From: Cognataquiflexum rubidum | GTDB taxonomy: Bacteria > Bacteroidota > Bacteroidia > Cytophagales > Cyclobacteriaceae | Assembly: GCF_022538115.1 (NCBI RefSeq) | Contig: NZ_JAKZAL010000004.1 | Span: 248,001-312,000 of the forward strand | DNA: 64,000 nucleotides | Direction of reading: 5' to 3' | Shown: positions 43,905 through 53,000 of the stretch, piece by piece | Numbering within the stretch: the stretch's first letter is position 1 | Layout of the letters: each line of letters starts with the position of its first letter | The notes under the pieces: generated by a model | What the model was told of the DNA's origin: nothing | Seen by the model: the letters and a program-made list of their open reading frames with translations, nothing else | Database searches by the model: none | Position numbers and translations under genes: made by a program

Positions 43905-44966
43905 TTAGTTTCTGTTGATAGCATTGAGCATTTCAAAAGCAAGTTCCAATCTTTTCATGAATGTTTCTTCCCCTTTTCTCAACCAGACTCTTGGATCATA
44001 GTATTTCTTGTTTGGACTGTCAGGTCCTTCAGGATTACCTAATTGCGACTGGAGATATCCTTCATTTCCTTTGTAGTAATTTTTGATGCCTTCCCAGAAT
44101 GCCCACTGCTGATCTGTGTCAATGTTCATTTTGACAGAACCGTAGCTGTTGGCTTCTCTGATTTCGGCTTCTGTTGAACCTGAACCTCCATGGAAAACAA
44201 AAAACAACGGCTTACCTGTTGTTCCGTATTTTTTATTGATATAATCCTGGGAATTTTTCAAAATGACAGGCTTCAAAGAGACATTTCCCGGCTTATATAC
44301 ACCGTGAACATTGCCGAATGCCGCTGCAATCGTAAACAAATCATCCACTTCTTTGAGGTGCTCGTAAGCATACGCAACTTCTTCAGGTTGGGTATACAAT
44401 TTAGAGCTGTCCACGTCTGAGTTGTCGACGCCGTCTTCTTCACCACCGGTCACACCCAATTCAATCTCAATTCCCATTTCAAGCTTTTTAAATTTCTTGA
44501 AATATTCCACAGAAATTTCAATGTTTTCTTTGACAGGCTCCTCGGATAAATCCAACATATGAGAGCTATATAGAGGCTTTTTGTAAGCTGCATAATAAGC
44601 TTTTCCCTCTTCCAAAAGACCATCAATCCAAGGAAGCAATTTCTTGGCACAATGGTCGGTGTGCAATACAACAGGAACACCATAAGCTTCAGCCATTCTG
44701 TGCACATGCAATGCACCTGAAATGGAACCTTGAATCGCTCCGATCTGGTTTTGATTTCCTAATCCTTTTCCGGCAAAAAACTGACCGCCTCCATTTGAAA
44801 ATTGTATGATTACGGGAGAATTGACTTTTTTAGCCGTTTCAATGACCGCATTTACTGTGCTGGTGTTGATGACATTGACCGCAGGCATTGCAAATTCACT
44901 TTCTTTTGCATACGACAATAGGTCCTTGAGTTCTTCTCCGTACTTGACTCCTGGTTTGAATTTCAT
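43905..44966 (-). CDS. fbaA: Class II fructose-bisphosphate aldolase
   Basis: A 353-residue cytosolic zinc enzyme that cleaves fructose 1,6-bisphosphate in glycolysis. Zinc and active-site motifs are clear: VVLHTDHCAKKLLPW, IEIELGVTGGEEDGVDN, NVHGVYKPGN and FVFHGGSGST. It belongs to the E. coli FbaA type by length and motifs. Its place between two amylase genes, 20 bases downstream of one, would tie glycolytic capacity to starch supply. Confidence 0.95.
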   Translation of the reverse strand: MKFKPGVKYGEELKDLLSYAKESEFAMPAVNVINTSTVNAVIETAKKVNSPVIIQFSNGGGQFFAGKGLGNQNQIGAIQGSISGALHVHRMAEAYGVPVVLHTDHCAKKLLPWIDGLLEEGKAYYAAYKKPLYSSHMLDLSEEPVKENIEISVEYFKKFKKLEMGIEIELGVTGGEEDGVDNSDVDSSKLYTQPEEVAYAYEHLKEVDDLFTIAAAFGNVHGVYKPGNVSLKPVILKNSQDYINKKYGTTGKPLFFVFHGGSGSTEAEIREANSYGSVKMNIDTDQQWAFWEGIKNYYKGNEGYLQSQLGNPEGPDSPNKKYYDPRVWLRKGEETFMKRLELAFEMLNAINRN

Positions 44967-44986
44967 GTTGATTTAAAATAGGTTGA

Positions 44987-47764
44987 TTATTTCTTTATAA
45001 ACCGCTTTCTAAAAACTTGACGGTTATCACTGATTTCAAAGATATAAATACCTGCTGTAAAATCTTGTATGTCTACCTGCAAATTCTCATCCTGACCCAA
45101 ATTTTCATCCTCTTGCAAGACTTTTCCGGTCACATCCATTATCCTGAAATTTACCTTGTTCATAGATGCGGGAATTACGACAGTCAACCTGTCTGATGCA
45201 GGAACCGGATAAATTTTAAACTCTGAAGGATTTCCGATCTCCGGGTTGATGGATAGAATCGGATCCTGTAAAATCTCTCCTTCAGGCAGAGGAAGCTTTT
45301 TGTTGGTGAACATTAAGAACTCATTCGCCCTTATTCTGAAAGTCCTTGAAGTTCCGGTTAGGACGATTTCTTCCTCTGTGAAGAAATTATACCAGGTGCC
45401 CGTCGATGGGAATGTGATGGTAGCATTGTTTATATCAGTCAACCCAAAGTTTCCATAGAGCACCATTCTAAAATCCCCATCTGTCAATTTGATACTTTTC
45501 AAAGGCTGTGTCAGCTCTAAAGTTGCATTTTGGGGTTTGTTAAAGGCATTGTTTGTACTTTTCAGCTCCATCATTGCCTTGTACATATTGAGGAGGCGCT
45601 GTCTTTCCGGATCGTCTAAGTATTGCCATTTAGTCGGTTTGATGCCCAATCTGTCGTTATTCAGTTCAACATCATAGCCAAATTCCTCAAATTGCCACAT
45701 CATCTTTGGACCCGGAATGGAGAAGAAAAATGCAGCCATCAGTTGGTTTCTATTCACGGCATTGCTTAGTTGCCTGATATTCACTGGCGATGTCTGACCC
45801 CAGGTCAATGATTCCCACATGGTCCTTTCTTCATCATGACTTTCCATATACCCCACCAATGTATTGTTATTCCAGCCTCTTGTTTGGTAGTAGCCCCAAT
45901 CAAAATTTCTTGAATTCCCTTTAGCAATATCCCTAAAGTCAAAATTCATATTTCCCCAAAACATCATTCCGTAGTTGGACAATTCTTTCTCTTCAGTATT
46001 GTCTGCAAAATGCTCCAAAATGACATACGCATCAGGGTGGTTTTTCTTGATCTGATCATAAATATTCTTCCAGATACTGATCCTTGAAGGATCATATTCC
46101 CCAAAGAAACTGACGTTGTCCCCTGAATTGACTTGGGTAAAACCTTTGCTCAGATCAAACCTGAAGCCATCCACTTTGTATTCTGTAAGCCAATAATTAT
46201 TGACCGAATCCACAAAAGCTTTGGTATAAGGGCTTTCATGGTTAAAGTCATAACCTACATTGAAAGGATGCTTTGCCACCCTGTTGAGCCACGGGTTGTC
46301 CAAAGTAGGCGCGCCATAATCTCCATCATTGTATAGCCTTACAAAAGGACTCTGCCCGAAAGCATGGTTAAGAACCATATCCAATATGACAACCATTCCT
46401 CTTTTGTGGGCTTCGTCAATCAGTTCTTTCAAATGGTTCTTTGGACCATAAAATTTGTCTACCGCAAAAAAGAAAGAGGGATTATAACCCCAAGACAGGT
46501 TTCCTTCAAATTCTTTGATGGGCATCAATTCAAGGGCATTTATCCCCAAACTTGCCAAATAATCAAGTCTATCCACCACAGCTTTGAAAGTCCTTCTGTC
46601 ATCAAAATCCCTGACCAAAAGTTCATAAACCACCAATTCTTCCATTGCCGGTTTTTCATAGTTCAGGTATTTCCATTGGTATTGGTCCTGAGCTGTCTGA
46701 AGAAAAGTGGCCTGGAATTCAGTTTTTCCTTTGGGATATGGTTTCAATCCGGGGTATCTGTTTTGGGCAATGATCTCATCGTCGAGAAATGGGTCCGAAA
46801 CTTTATCTGCGTAAGGATCACCTATCCTAATATCTCCATCTACCAAATACTGGAAAATGTACTCTTGCTTCGGAACCAACCCTGTCAACCTGTACCAAAA
46901 CAATTCTTTGTCAGGGGTTTGGTTCATCTGAAATTGTGGAAGTACCTCCCAATTGTTGAAATCTCCAATCAAGAAGACATTTTTCTTAAGCGGTGCTTCC
47001 AAAACCAAAATTGCCTCGGTATCCGAAATATAATTGATGCCTTTTTTAGCCCCTGCCGGAAGAGGCGCTTGTGGGCTCGGCCCCACTACAGTCAGGGTAA
47101 TTTCAGAAGTATCCTCCTCCCCTGTTTTTGTAGCTTTGGCAACTACCTTGAATGCTCCCTCGGTAGTGGCCTGGAAAGTGTAAGTGAGATTCTCAGCAGC
47201 AGGTGCTGAAGCCACCGCTGTTCCGTTTATTTCTAAGCTTAAATCTGCTATGTCTGAGGCCGCAATCCTTATTTCCTGAGATTCTCCCAATTCCAATAAT
47301 TTGGAGGAAGTCGGATTGGTAAAGGTAACTTCAAAGCCTTGACTGAGGTCAACAAAAAAATCCCCATTGGTATCGTTTTTTCCTTCCAACGAACCAGTGG
47401 CATTTCTAAATACCATTCCAAGTCTATATATCGTCTGACTGGCTGTAGGCTTGAAAAATTCGTTGGGAGTAAATTCCCATTCCCAAATATTGGGAGCAGT
47501 TTTGACCATTCTCGCATTTGGATCGGCAGTCCCCCAAGCAAAGGGCACAATGGCCCAAGTTGTCGAAGTCGGTCCTGCTACAACCGCACCAATATGGATA
47601 TAGACAGGATCAATGTCCTTGAGTCCTGTGGTTCCTTTGGTGGCATCGTAAATGATTTTGATCTTTTGATCGGCACGGGGAAAAGTAGGTTGTGTGGTTA
47701 CTTGGGAAAAACCATAGCTCAGGCTCAATAAAAAAAATATCGGGATTAGGATTTTAATTTTCAT
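44987..47764 (-). CDS. Type IX-secreted GH13 alpha-amylase
   Basis: A 925-residue exported enzyme. Signal peptide 1-20 (YGFSQ); an N-terminal Ig-like region (to about 230); a CBM48-like domain with KKNVFLIGDFNNWEVLPQFQ; and the GH13 barrel with Asp537 in GFRFDLSKGF, Glu584 in VILEHFADN and Asp644 in SHDEERT. A C-terminal type A sorting domain (about 850-925, FKIYPVPASDRLTVVIP, ending FRKRFIKK) marks export by the type IX system to the surface or medium. It should attack long starch-like glucans outside the cell. Confidence 0.94.
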   Translation of the reverse strand: MKIKILIPIFFLLSLSYGFSQVTTQPTFPRADQKIKIIYDATKGTTGLKDIDPVYIHIGAVVAGPTSTTWAIVPFAWGTADPNARMVKTAPNIWEWEFTPNEFFKPTASQTIYRLGMVFRNATGSLEGKNDTNGDFFVDLSQGFEVTFTNPTSSKLLELGESQEIRIAASDIADLSLEINGTAVASAPAAENLTYTFQATTEGAFKVVAKATKTGEEDTSEITLTVVGPSPQAPLPAGAKKGINYISDTEAILVLEAPLKKNVFLIGDFNNWEVLPQFQMNQTPDKELFWYRLTGLVPKQEYIFQYLVDGDIRIGDPYADKVSDPFLDDEIIAQNRYPGLKPYPKGKTEFQATFLQTAQDQYQWKYLNYEKPAMEELVVYELLVRDFDDRRTFKAVVDRLDYLASLGINALELMPIKEFEGNLSWGYNPSFFFAVDKFYGPKNHLKELIDEAHKRGMVVILDMVLNHAFGQSPFVRLYNDGDYGAPTLDNPWLNRVAKHPFNVGYDFNHESPYTKAFVDSVNNYWLTEYKVDGFRFDLSKGFTQVNSGDNVSFFGEYDPSRISIWKNIYDQIKKNHPDAYVILEHFADNTEEKELSNYGMMFWGNMNFDFRDIAKGNSRNFDWGYYQTRGWNNNTLVGYMESHDEERTMWESLTWGQTSPVNIRQLSNAVNRNQLMAAFFFSIPGPKMMWQFEEFGYDVELNNDRLGIKPTKWQYLDDPERQRLLNMYKAMMELKSTNNAFNKPQNATLELTQPLKSIKLTDGDFRMVLYGNFGLTDINNATITFPSTGTWYNFFTEEEIVLTGTSRTFRIRANEFLMFTNKKLPLPEGEILQDPILSINPEIGNPSEFKIYPVPASDRLTVVIPASMNKVNFRIMDVTGKVLQEDENLGQDENLQVDIQDFTAGIYIFEISDNRQVFRKRFIKK

Positions 47765-47807
47765 TGTATGAATTTAATCAAATTAGATTTTGGAAATAAT
47801 AAATAAA

Positions 47808-47840
47808 TAAAAAGGCTACCCTTAAAGTAGCCTTTTTATA
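47808..47840 (-). terminator. Hairpin between SusE-like and amylase genes
   Basis: Perfect 12-bp stem TAAAAAGGCTAC / GTAGCCTTTTTA with a 7-base loop; the T-tract is on the downstream side for minus-strand transcription. It may lower expression of the amylase relative to the SusE-like gene. Confidence 0.75.
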
Positions 47841-47855
47841 AAGAGGAAATTTCTA

Positions 47856-48935
47856 TTACTCTTTAATAAATATATATCTTCCATCAAGGGAGTTGAACCA
47901 CATTTTGTATTTGCCGGCTTCAATTGGAATGTTGCTAGAACTTCCTAATTCTGCTTTTCCGGATATTGGAGTCAATGCACCCCAGTTAATTGTCCAAGCA
48001 TTATTCGCTCTAAATTTGATTTCACCAGTTGTTACAGTGGCAGTAGTATACCAAAGATGCTTGTCAAAATTAATGTTCGTCATTGCAGTACTGTTATCCC
48101 AACCTCCGGCAGTTGAACTTCCGATAATTCCAACAGTTGGGTAGTACACATCAGCAGCACCGGTAAAAGGAACCAAAGTATAGGTTTTTGTAGCAAGGTT
48201 CATGGTAAATACATAATGTCCAGCAGTTGAAATTGCCCAAGCCGCAGGATCTGTGCCACCACTCGAGTCGGCAATACCTGTATCACCATTTTTACCCCAT
48301 TGTGGCTGCCATTGACCTAATTTCTCTAGGACTTTAAATTCACCCACGGCAAAAAAGCCTGTGTATACATAAAGATCTTTATTGACAGGATCACGGAACA
48401 ATGGAGGGTTGTTGTTATCGTTATTCCATGACGGAGGTGCCGCGTTTCCTACAATAAATAAATTTTTAAGAACTACCGCATCTTTGTAAGGAGTTACTGA
48501 TAGTGTGGTAGCACCACCTACCAGAGGACTTAAACTCCTATCGATCGTTGTTTTGAAACGGAAATCAACATTTCCGGCCACATCCGGAGCAAGTCCTTCG
48601 GTAATTAATAGTTTATTCATTTCACCAACTGCAACTTTTACTGTTGGTGTTGTGGAACTACCCAATGCAACCACTTTTGCAAAATTGGTACCGCCTTTAG
48701 CCATTTCAAGGGCGTAGGTGTAATTTCCCGGAACACCAAAATCAGGGATAGATGCCTGGAAAAATAGAGTGTCTGCTTTATCCGCTTCGGTGAGGACAAT
48801 TTTTGAACCTGCTGCCGGACTAGTTAATGTAGATGGCGTTTGTGGGATAATTGCAGGATCATCTACAGGGCTGCAAGACCACAGGATTAAAGGGAGGATG
48901 AATGCAACCCAGACTAATTTTGATAATACTTTCAT
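47856..48935 (-). CDS. SusE/SusF-like starch-binding lipoprotein
   Basis: A 359-residue surface lipoprotein (lipobox LWSC, Cys21). The N-terminal domain (about 30-145) is SusE-like (LTSPAAGSKIVLTEADKADTLFF, DFRFKTTIDRS). The C-terminal part holds SusE/F-type starch-binding modules (NLFIVGNAAPPSWNNDN, IGSSTAGGWDNSTAM, GKYKMWFNSLDGRYIFIKE) with Trp-rich sugar-binding surfaces. In known loci it follows susC and susD, but neither is present here. It heads the amylase block and faces the LacI gene. Confidence 0.88.
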   Translation of the reverse strand: MKVLSKLVWVAFILPLILWSCSPVDDPAIIPQTPSTLTSPAAGSKIVLTEADKADTLFFQASIPDFGVPGNYTYALEMAKGGTNFAKVVALGSSTTPTVKVAVGEMNKLLITEGLAPDVAGNVDFRFKTTIDRSLSPLVGGATTLSVTPYKDAVVLKNLFIVGNAAPPSWNNDNNNPPLFRDPVNKDLYVYTGFFAVGEFKVLEKLGQWQPQWGKNGDTGIADSSGGTDPAAWAISTAGHYVFTMNLATKTYTLVPFTGAADVYYPTVGIIGSSTAGGWDNSTAMTNINFDKHLWYTTATVTTGEIKFRANNAWTINWGALTPISGKAELGSSSNIPIEAGKYKMWFNSLDGRYIFIKE

Positions 48936-49285
48936 AAGGATTTGTTTTTGGTATTTACTGTTTCAAATTTGGATTAATTAAATTCAATTTTATAATCCTT
49001 AAATCATATTATGAGCATGATTACAGTTGAATGTAAAAACACCCTCAATGATTCAGTTATCAAATATTACACAATGAAAAATGGCAAAACAAACATTCGG
49101 TATTGATTTTTTTTTGAAATGATAGTGCAAACGTAACCGCAAACGATTGCACAATTTTTTCTTACTTTTATGAAAATTAAAAATTCTAAATTTTTAAAAG
49201 AAAAAATAAAAAAATTATCCCTTCCTGAAGGTACTTAATCACCCAAAAACTTATATATTTAAATTCTTAGAAAAATCTAATTTTC
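48936..49285. other. Divergent control region of the starch locus
   Basis: A 350-base AT-rich region between the SusE-like gene and the LacI gene. It holds the LacI-type operator sequences (49126-49150) and must contain promoters for both directions. No ORF is visible. Confidence 0.7.
49126..49150. promoter_or_regulatory. LacI-type operator in the SusE/LacI gap
   Basis: GCAAACGATTGC (49139-49150) has the near-palindromic GCAA-NCGN-TTGC form of LacI family sites. A half site TGCAAACGT (49126-49134) overlaps it 13 bases upstream. A matching site lies before the GH31 gene at 50345. Confidence 0.75.
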
Positions 49286-50317
49286 ATGAAGCTAGGCCAA
49301 GCCACCATCAAAGACATTGCCAAAGAACTGAATGTATCTACCTCCACAGTTTCGAGAGCTTTGAAAGATTATCCGGGGATAAGTGATGAAACAAAAAGGA
49401 AGGTAAAGGAACTGGCTGACAAGTTGAATTATAGGCCAAATGCAGTAGCCTTAAGTCTCAGGAAAAGCAAGTCTTTTACCATTGGCGTCATTATTCCTGA
49501 AGTGGTTCATTTTTTCTTTTCAACCGTAATCAGCGGTGTGGAAGAGGTCGCTTTTGCCAACGGCTATAATGTCATTCTTTGTCAGACCAATGAAAAATTC
49601 AACAGAGAAAAAAGCAGTGTGGAAACAATGCTTTCCAATCAGATAGACGGAGTTTTAGTAAGCTTTTCGCGGGAAACAACCAACTTTGACCATTTCAAAA
49701 AAATGATAGAACTGGAGTTTCCCATCGTATTTTTTGACAGGATCCCGGATTTGGAAAACACCATCAATGTGACCGTCAATGACTACCAGGGAGCCTACAA
49801 AGCAGTAAAACACCTGATAGACCAAGGTTTCAAAAGAATTGTACACCTTTCAGGGCCTGATAACCTAACCATAAGCAAACAGCGGAAAGAAGGATATCTC
49901 GATGCATTGAAAGATTCGGGAATCAAGGTCAAACCTGAGTGGATTGTCGAGTGTCCTTACGGGACTGAAAAAGAAAGCATTCTGATCACAATTGAGTTGT
50001 TCAAAAATAAGGAAAACAGGCCTGATGCGATCTTTGCACACCATGATATCGTAGCAGCAGGTGCAATGATGGCACTAAAAGCCCTCAACCTCAGAATCCC
50101 GGAGGATGTCGGAGTAGTCGGATTTTCAAACTGGCAATTCTCTTCCATGATTGATCCACCTCTTTCCACAGTGGCACAACCTGGCTTTCAGATTGGCGAA
50201 ACAGCCACAAAAATTCTGCTTGACCTGATAAACAAAAAAACCAATATGGATTCTTCTCCTCTAAACATAGTCTTGGATACAGAATTATTGATCAGGAAAT
50301 CATCTGTTAAAGTCTGA
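49286..50317 (+). CDS. LacI family transcriptional regulator
   Basis: A 343-residue repressor. The N-terminal helix-turn-helix (TIKDIAKELNVSTSTVSRAL, residues 7-26) and hinge (NYRPNAVALSLR) are typical, followed by a periplasmic-binding-like sugar sensor (IGVIIPEVVHFFFSTVISGV, AIFAHHDIVAAGAMMALKAL). It should bind the two GCAA-CG-TTGC-like sites around it and control both the SusE/amylase arm and the GH31/transporter arm in response to a maltose-like sugar. Both sites flank this gene, consistent with local control. Confidence 0.95.
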   Translation: MKLGQATIKDIAKELNVSTSTVSRALKDYPGISDETKRKVKELADKLNYRPNAVALSLRKSKSFTIGVIIPEVVHFFFSTVISGVEEVAFANGYNVILCQTNEKFNREKSSVETMLSNQIDGVLVSFSRETTNFDHFKKMIELEFPIVFFDRIPDLENTINVTVNDYQGAYKAVKHLIDQGFKRIVHLSGPDNLTISKQRKEGYLDALKDSGIKVKPEWIVECPYGTEKESILITIELFKNKENRPDAIFAHHDIVAAGAMMALKALNLRIPEDVGVVGFSNWQFSSMIDPPLSTVAQPGFQIGETATKILLDLINKKTNMDSSPLNIVLDTELLIRKSSVKV

Positions 50318-50344
50318 TTTTTTTCAATTCTCGGTTTTTTTTTG

Positions 50345-50358
50345 TGCAATCGTTTGAA
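50345..50358. promoter_or_regulatory. LacI-type operator upstream of GH31
   Basis: TGCAATCGTTTGAA is the inverse form of the site at 49139 (GCAAACGATTGC) with one change at the end. It sits 28 bases after the LacI stop and about 170 bases before the GH31 start, so it probably governs the alpha-glucosidase/transporter pair. Confidence 0.75.
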
Positions 50359-50529
50359 CATGTCAAAAAAATCAAAATAGGGCTTTTTTTGAATTCCTGC
50401 ATGGTTTATTTGGATTGTGGGGATAAGCAAAAAATTTTATCCTTTCACTTTATATCATAAATTAGTCCCCCGACTTCATTTCACTTGGATCAAAATCTCA
50501 GGCAATCAACATTAATACGAAATTCAAAA

Positions 50530-52953
50530 ATGCCTTCAGCCACCAAAATTTCCAATTCCTCCCAAAATCAGGCCATAGGAAACGTTCTTTCATGGAATAA
50601 AAAATCAGATGGAATCTATGGGAATACCGCCAATTCAAACTTTGAAATCACTGTATACAAAGAGGATACTATCAGGGTTCAGGTCAGCAGACAATCCAAA
50701 TTTTCACCTAACCCATACAGTGTAATTTCCAGTCCTGAAGAAAGACAGACGGAAATAGTGGAGGAAAATGGAAAAATATGGATCAAAACATCCAAAATCC
50801 ATGTTTCCGTAAACCTACATCCATTTTTCCTGACCTTCCTGACTCCTTCAGGTGAGGTCATCAACCAAGACGATCCTGCATTTGCTGTATCTTGGCTGGG
50901 TACCGAAGTGAGCAATTATAAGAAAGTACAGCCCAAAGAAAGGTTCGTTGGCTTAGGCGAAAAAACCGGACATCTTGATCGGTCCGGCAGGGCATTTACC
51001 AATTGGAATACCGATTATTTTGCCTACGGAATCGGGGATGACCCCTTATACATGAGCATTCCTTTTTACATCGGTATACATAGTGGCCTGACTTACGGAA
51101 TATTCTTTGACAACACGCACAAGTCTGTCTTCAACTTTGGGGCATCCAACAACCGATTTATCTATTACTCGGCGGATGACGGGGATATGGATTATTATTT
51201 TTTCCATGATGATTCGGTCTCAAAAATCATCGGTTCCTACACAGAATTGACCGGAAAAATGGAAATGCCACCTTTGTGGTCTTTGGGTTTTCAGCAATGT
51301 CGGTATTCCTATTACCCGGATTCTGAAGTTTTGACTTTGGCCAAGACTTTTAGGGATAAAGACATGCCTGCAGATGTCATTTACCTTGATATCCACCACA
51401 TGGAAAAATATAAGGTCTTCACTTTTGACAATGAAAAATTTTCAGACCCAAAATCCATGATCAAAGCCCTCAAAGAAAAAGGGTTTAAGGTTGTCGTCAT
51501 TATGGATCCGGGGATTAAATCACAAAAAGGATATTTCCCATATGATGAAGGCCTGGAAAAGGATTTGTTTGTAAAATATCCCGACAATGAAGTTTATGAG
51601 GGACAGGTTTGGCCGGGTTGGTGTGCCTTCCCTGATTTTACCAAAGCTGAAACAAGGCAATGGTGGGCTGAAAAAATGGCTTTTTATGAAGAAGCCGGCG
51701 TCGATGGCTATTGGACAGACATGAATGAACCCGCTTCTTGGGGTCAGTTTACACCCAATCTGATCAATTTTGATTTCGAAGGCGAAAATGTAAGCCATAG
51801 AAAAGCAAGAAATATTTATGGGTTCCAAATGGCCCGAAGTGCCAAAGAAGGATGTGAATTGCAAAGACCCGAGGAAAGACCTTTTGTATTGACAAGATCC
51901 GGTTTTTCTGGAATCCAACGCTACGCAGCTGCTTGGACAGGCGATAATGTTGCCAGCGAAGAACACATGATGGCAGGTATCAGGTTGGTCAACAGCCTTG
52001 GACTGAGTGGTGTTGCCTATTCAGGATATGATGTTGGCGGTTTTGCCGGTGAATCCACCAAATCCCTTTTTGCAAGGTGGATGACCATTGCCACCTTTGC
52101 GCCATTATACAGGGCTCATTCCATGATCAACAGCAATGATGCCGAACCTTGGGCCTTTGGGGAAGAAGTGGAGGAGATTTCCAGAAACTACATGAAACTG
52201 CGCTACAGGATGCTTCCTACCATTTACAGCAGTTTTTACAAAAGTACCCAAACAGGACTTCCCATAGCCAAAAGCCTTGCTGTAGAATATCCACATGACA
52301 AGTACATTTTTGAAAGTGCATTTGAAAACCAATACCTTTTTTGTGATAGCCTTTTGATCGCTCCGGTAGAAAGTTACAAGGAGATTACCAAGGTTTATCT
52401 TCCTGAAGGGGATTGGTATTATTTGTTTGACAATCAAAAGTATAAAGGCAATCAGATTATTTACAAAGACTGTCCTTTGAATTACCTTCCTGTCTTTGTT
52501 AAAGCAGGTGCTGTTTTGGCATTCCAATCAGATGTGTCCCATACGGGTCAGGCCCATGATGGGATCCTCAGTATCCATGTGTATGCAGGAAACAAGGCTT
52601 CCACCTACTTACATTATGAAGATGACGGCATCAGTCCTGATTATAAAAAAGGGGATTTCCTCAAGCGCGAAATCACTTGGGATACGCAAGCGGGGAATCT
52701 TTCATTTGCAAACTCGGAGGGTAACTTCGAAAGTAAGTTCAAAAAAATTAAGGTTTATTTTCATGGATTGAAGATTAAGTCTGTCAATATCAACGGAAAA
52801 GTAGAACAAGTAGAAAAGTCAGATTTTTCCTTCTTGGAAAAACTGACCGAATTCGATCCATTACCGGAAAACAGTCACCCGTATCTTGAAATCACCGATG
52901 TTTCAACTGTAACTTTTGAAAACATTACCGAAGCTTTTGAAATAGTAATTTGA
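50530..52953 (+). CDS. GH31 alpha-glucosidase
   Basis: About 807 residues from ATG 50530; the frame also opens at TTG 50485, a weaker start. No signal peptide, so cytosolic. The GH31 barrel is intact: nucleophile Asp397 in YWTDMNEPASWG and acid/base Asp472 in WTGDN, with the upstream FQQCRYSYYPD and YLDIHHME and the C-terminal IAPVE strands. It releases glucose from malto-oligosaccharides taken up by the neighbouring transporter, 47 bases downstream. Regulated, by inference, by the LacI site at 50345. Confidence 0.95.
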   Translation: MPSATKISNSSQNQAIGNVLSWNKKSDGIYGNTANSNFEITVYKEDTIRVQVSRQSKFSPNPYSVISSPEERQTEIVEENGKIWIKTSKIHVSVNLHPFFLTFLTPSGEVINQDDPAFAVSWLGTEVSNYKKVQPKERFVGLGEKTGHLDRSGRAFTNWNTDYFAYGIGDDPLYMSIPFYIGIHSGLTYGIFFDNTHKSVFNFGASNNRFIYYSADDGDMDYYFFHDDSVSKIIGSYTELTGKMEMPPLWSLGFQQCRYSYYPDSEVLTLAKTFRDKDMPADVIYLDIHHMEKYKVFTFDNEKFSDPKSMIKALKEKGFKVVVIMDPGIKSQKGYFPYDEGLEKDLFVKYPDNEVYEGQVWPGWCAFPDFTKAETRQWWAEKMAFYEEAGVDGYWTDMNEPASWGQFTPNLINFDFEGENVSHRKARNIYGFQMARSAKEGCELQRPEERPFVLTRSGFSGIQRYAAAWTGDNVASEEHMMAGIRLVNSLGLSGVAYSGYDVGGFAGESTKSLFARWMTIATFAPLYRAHSMINSNDAEPWAFGEEVEEISRNYMKLRYRMLPTIYSSFYKSTQTGLPIAKSLAVEYPHDKYIFESAFENQYLFCDSLLIAPVESYKEITKVYLPEGDWYYLFDNQKYKGNQIIYKDCPLNYLPVFVKAGAVLAFQSDVSHTGQAHDGILSIHVYAGNKASTYLHYEDDGISPDYKKGDFLKREITWDTQAGNLSFANSEGNFESKFKKIKVYFHGLKIKSVNINGKVEQVEKSDFSFLEKLTEFDPLPENSHPYLEITDVSTVTFENITEAFEIVI

Positions 52954-53000
52954 TAATCGCTTCACAGTCACAATAAATTCTAAGATTTCAACCCAAAATA

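Noticed and set aside
46364-47209. Open frame of 281 codons on the plus strand
   Set aside because: Antisense to the type IX-secreted amylase; composition rich in Phe, Ile, His and Cys as expected for a shadow frame.
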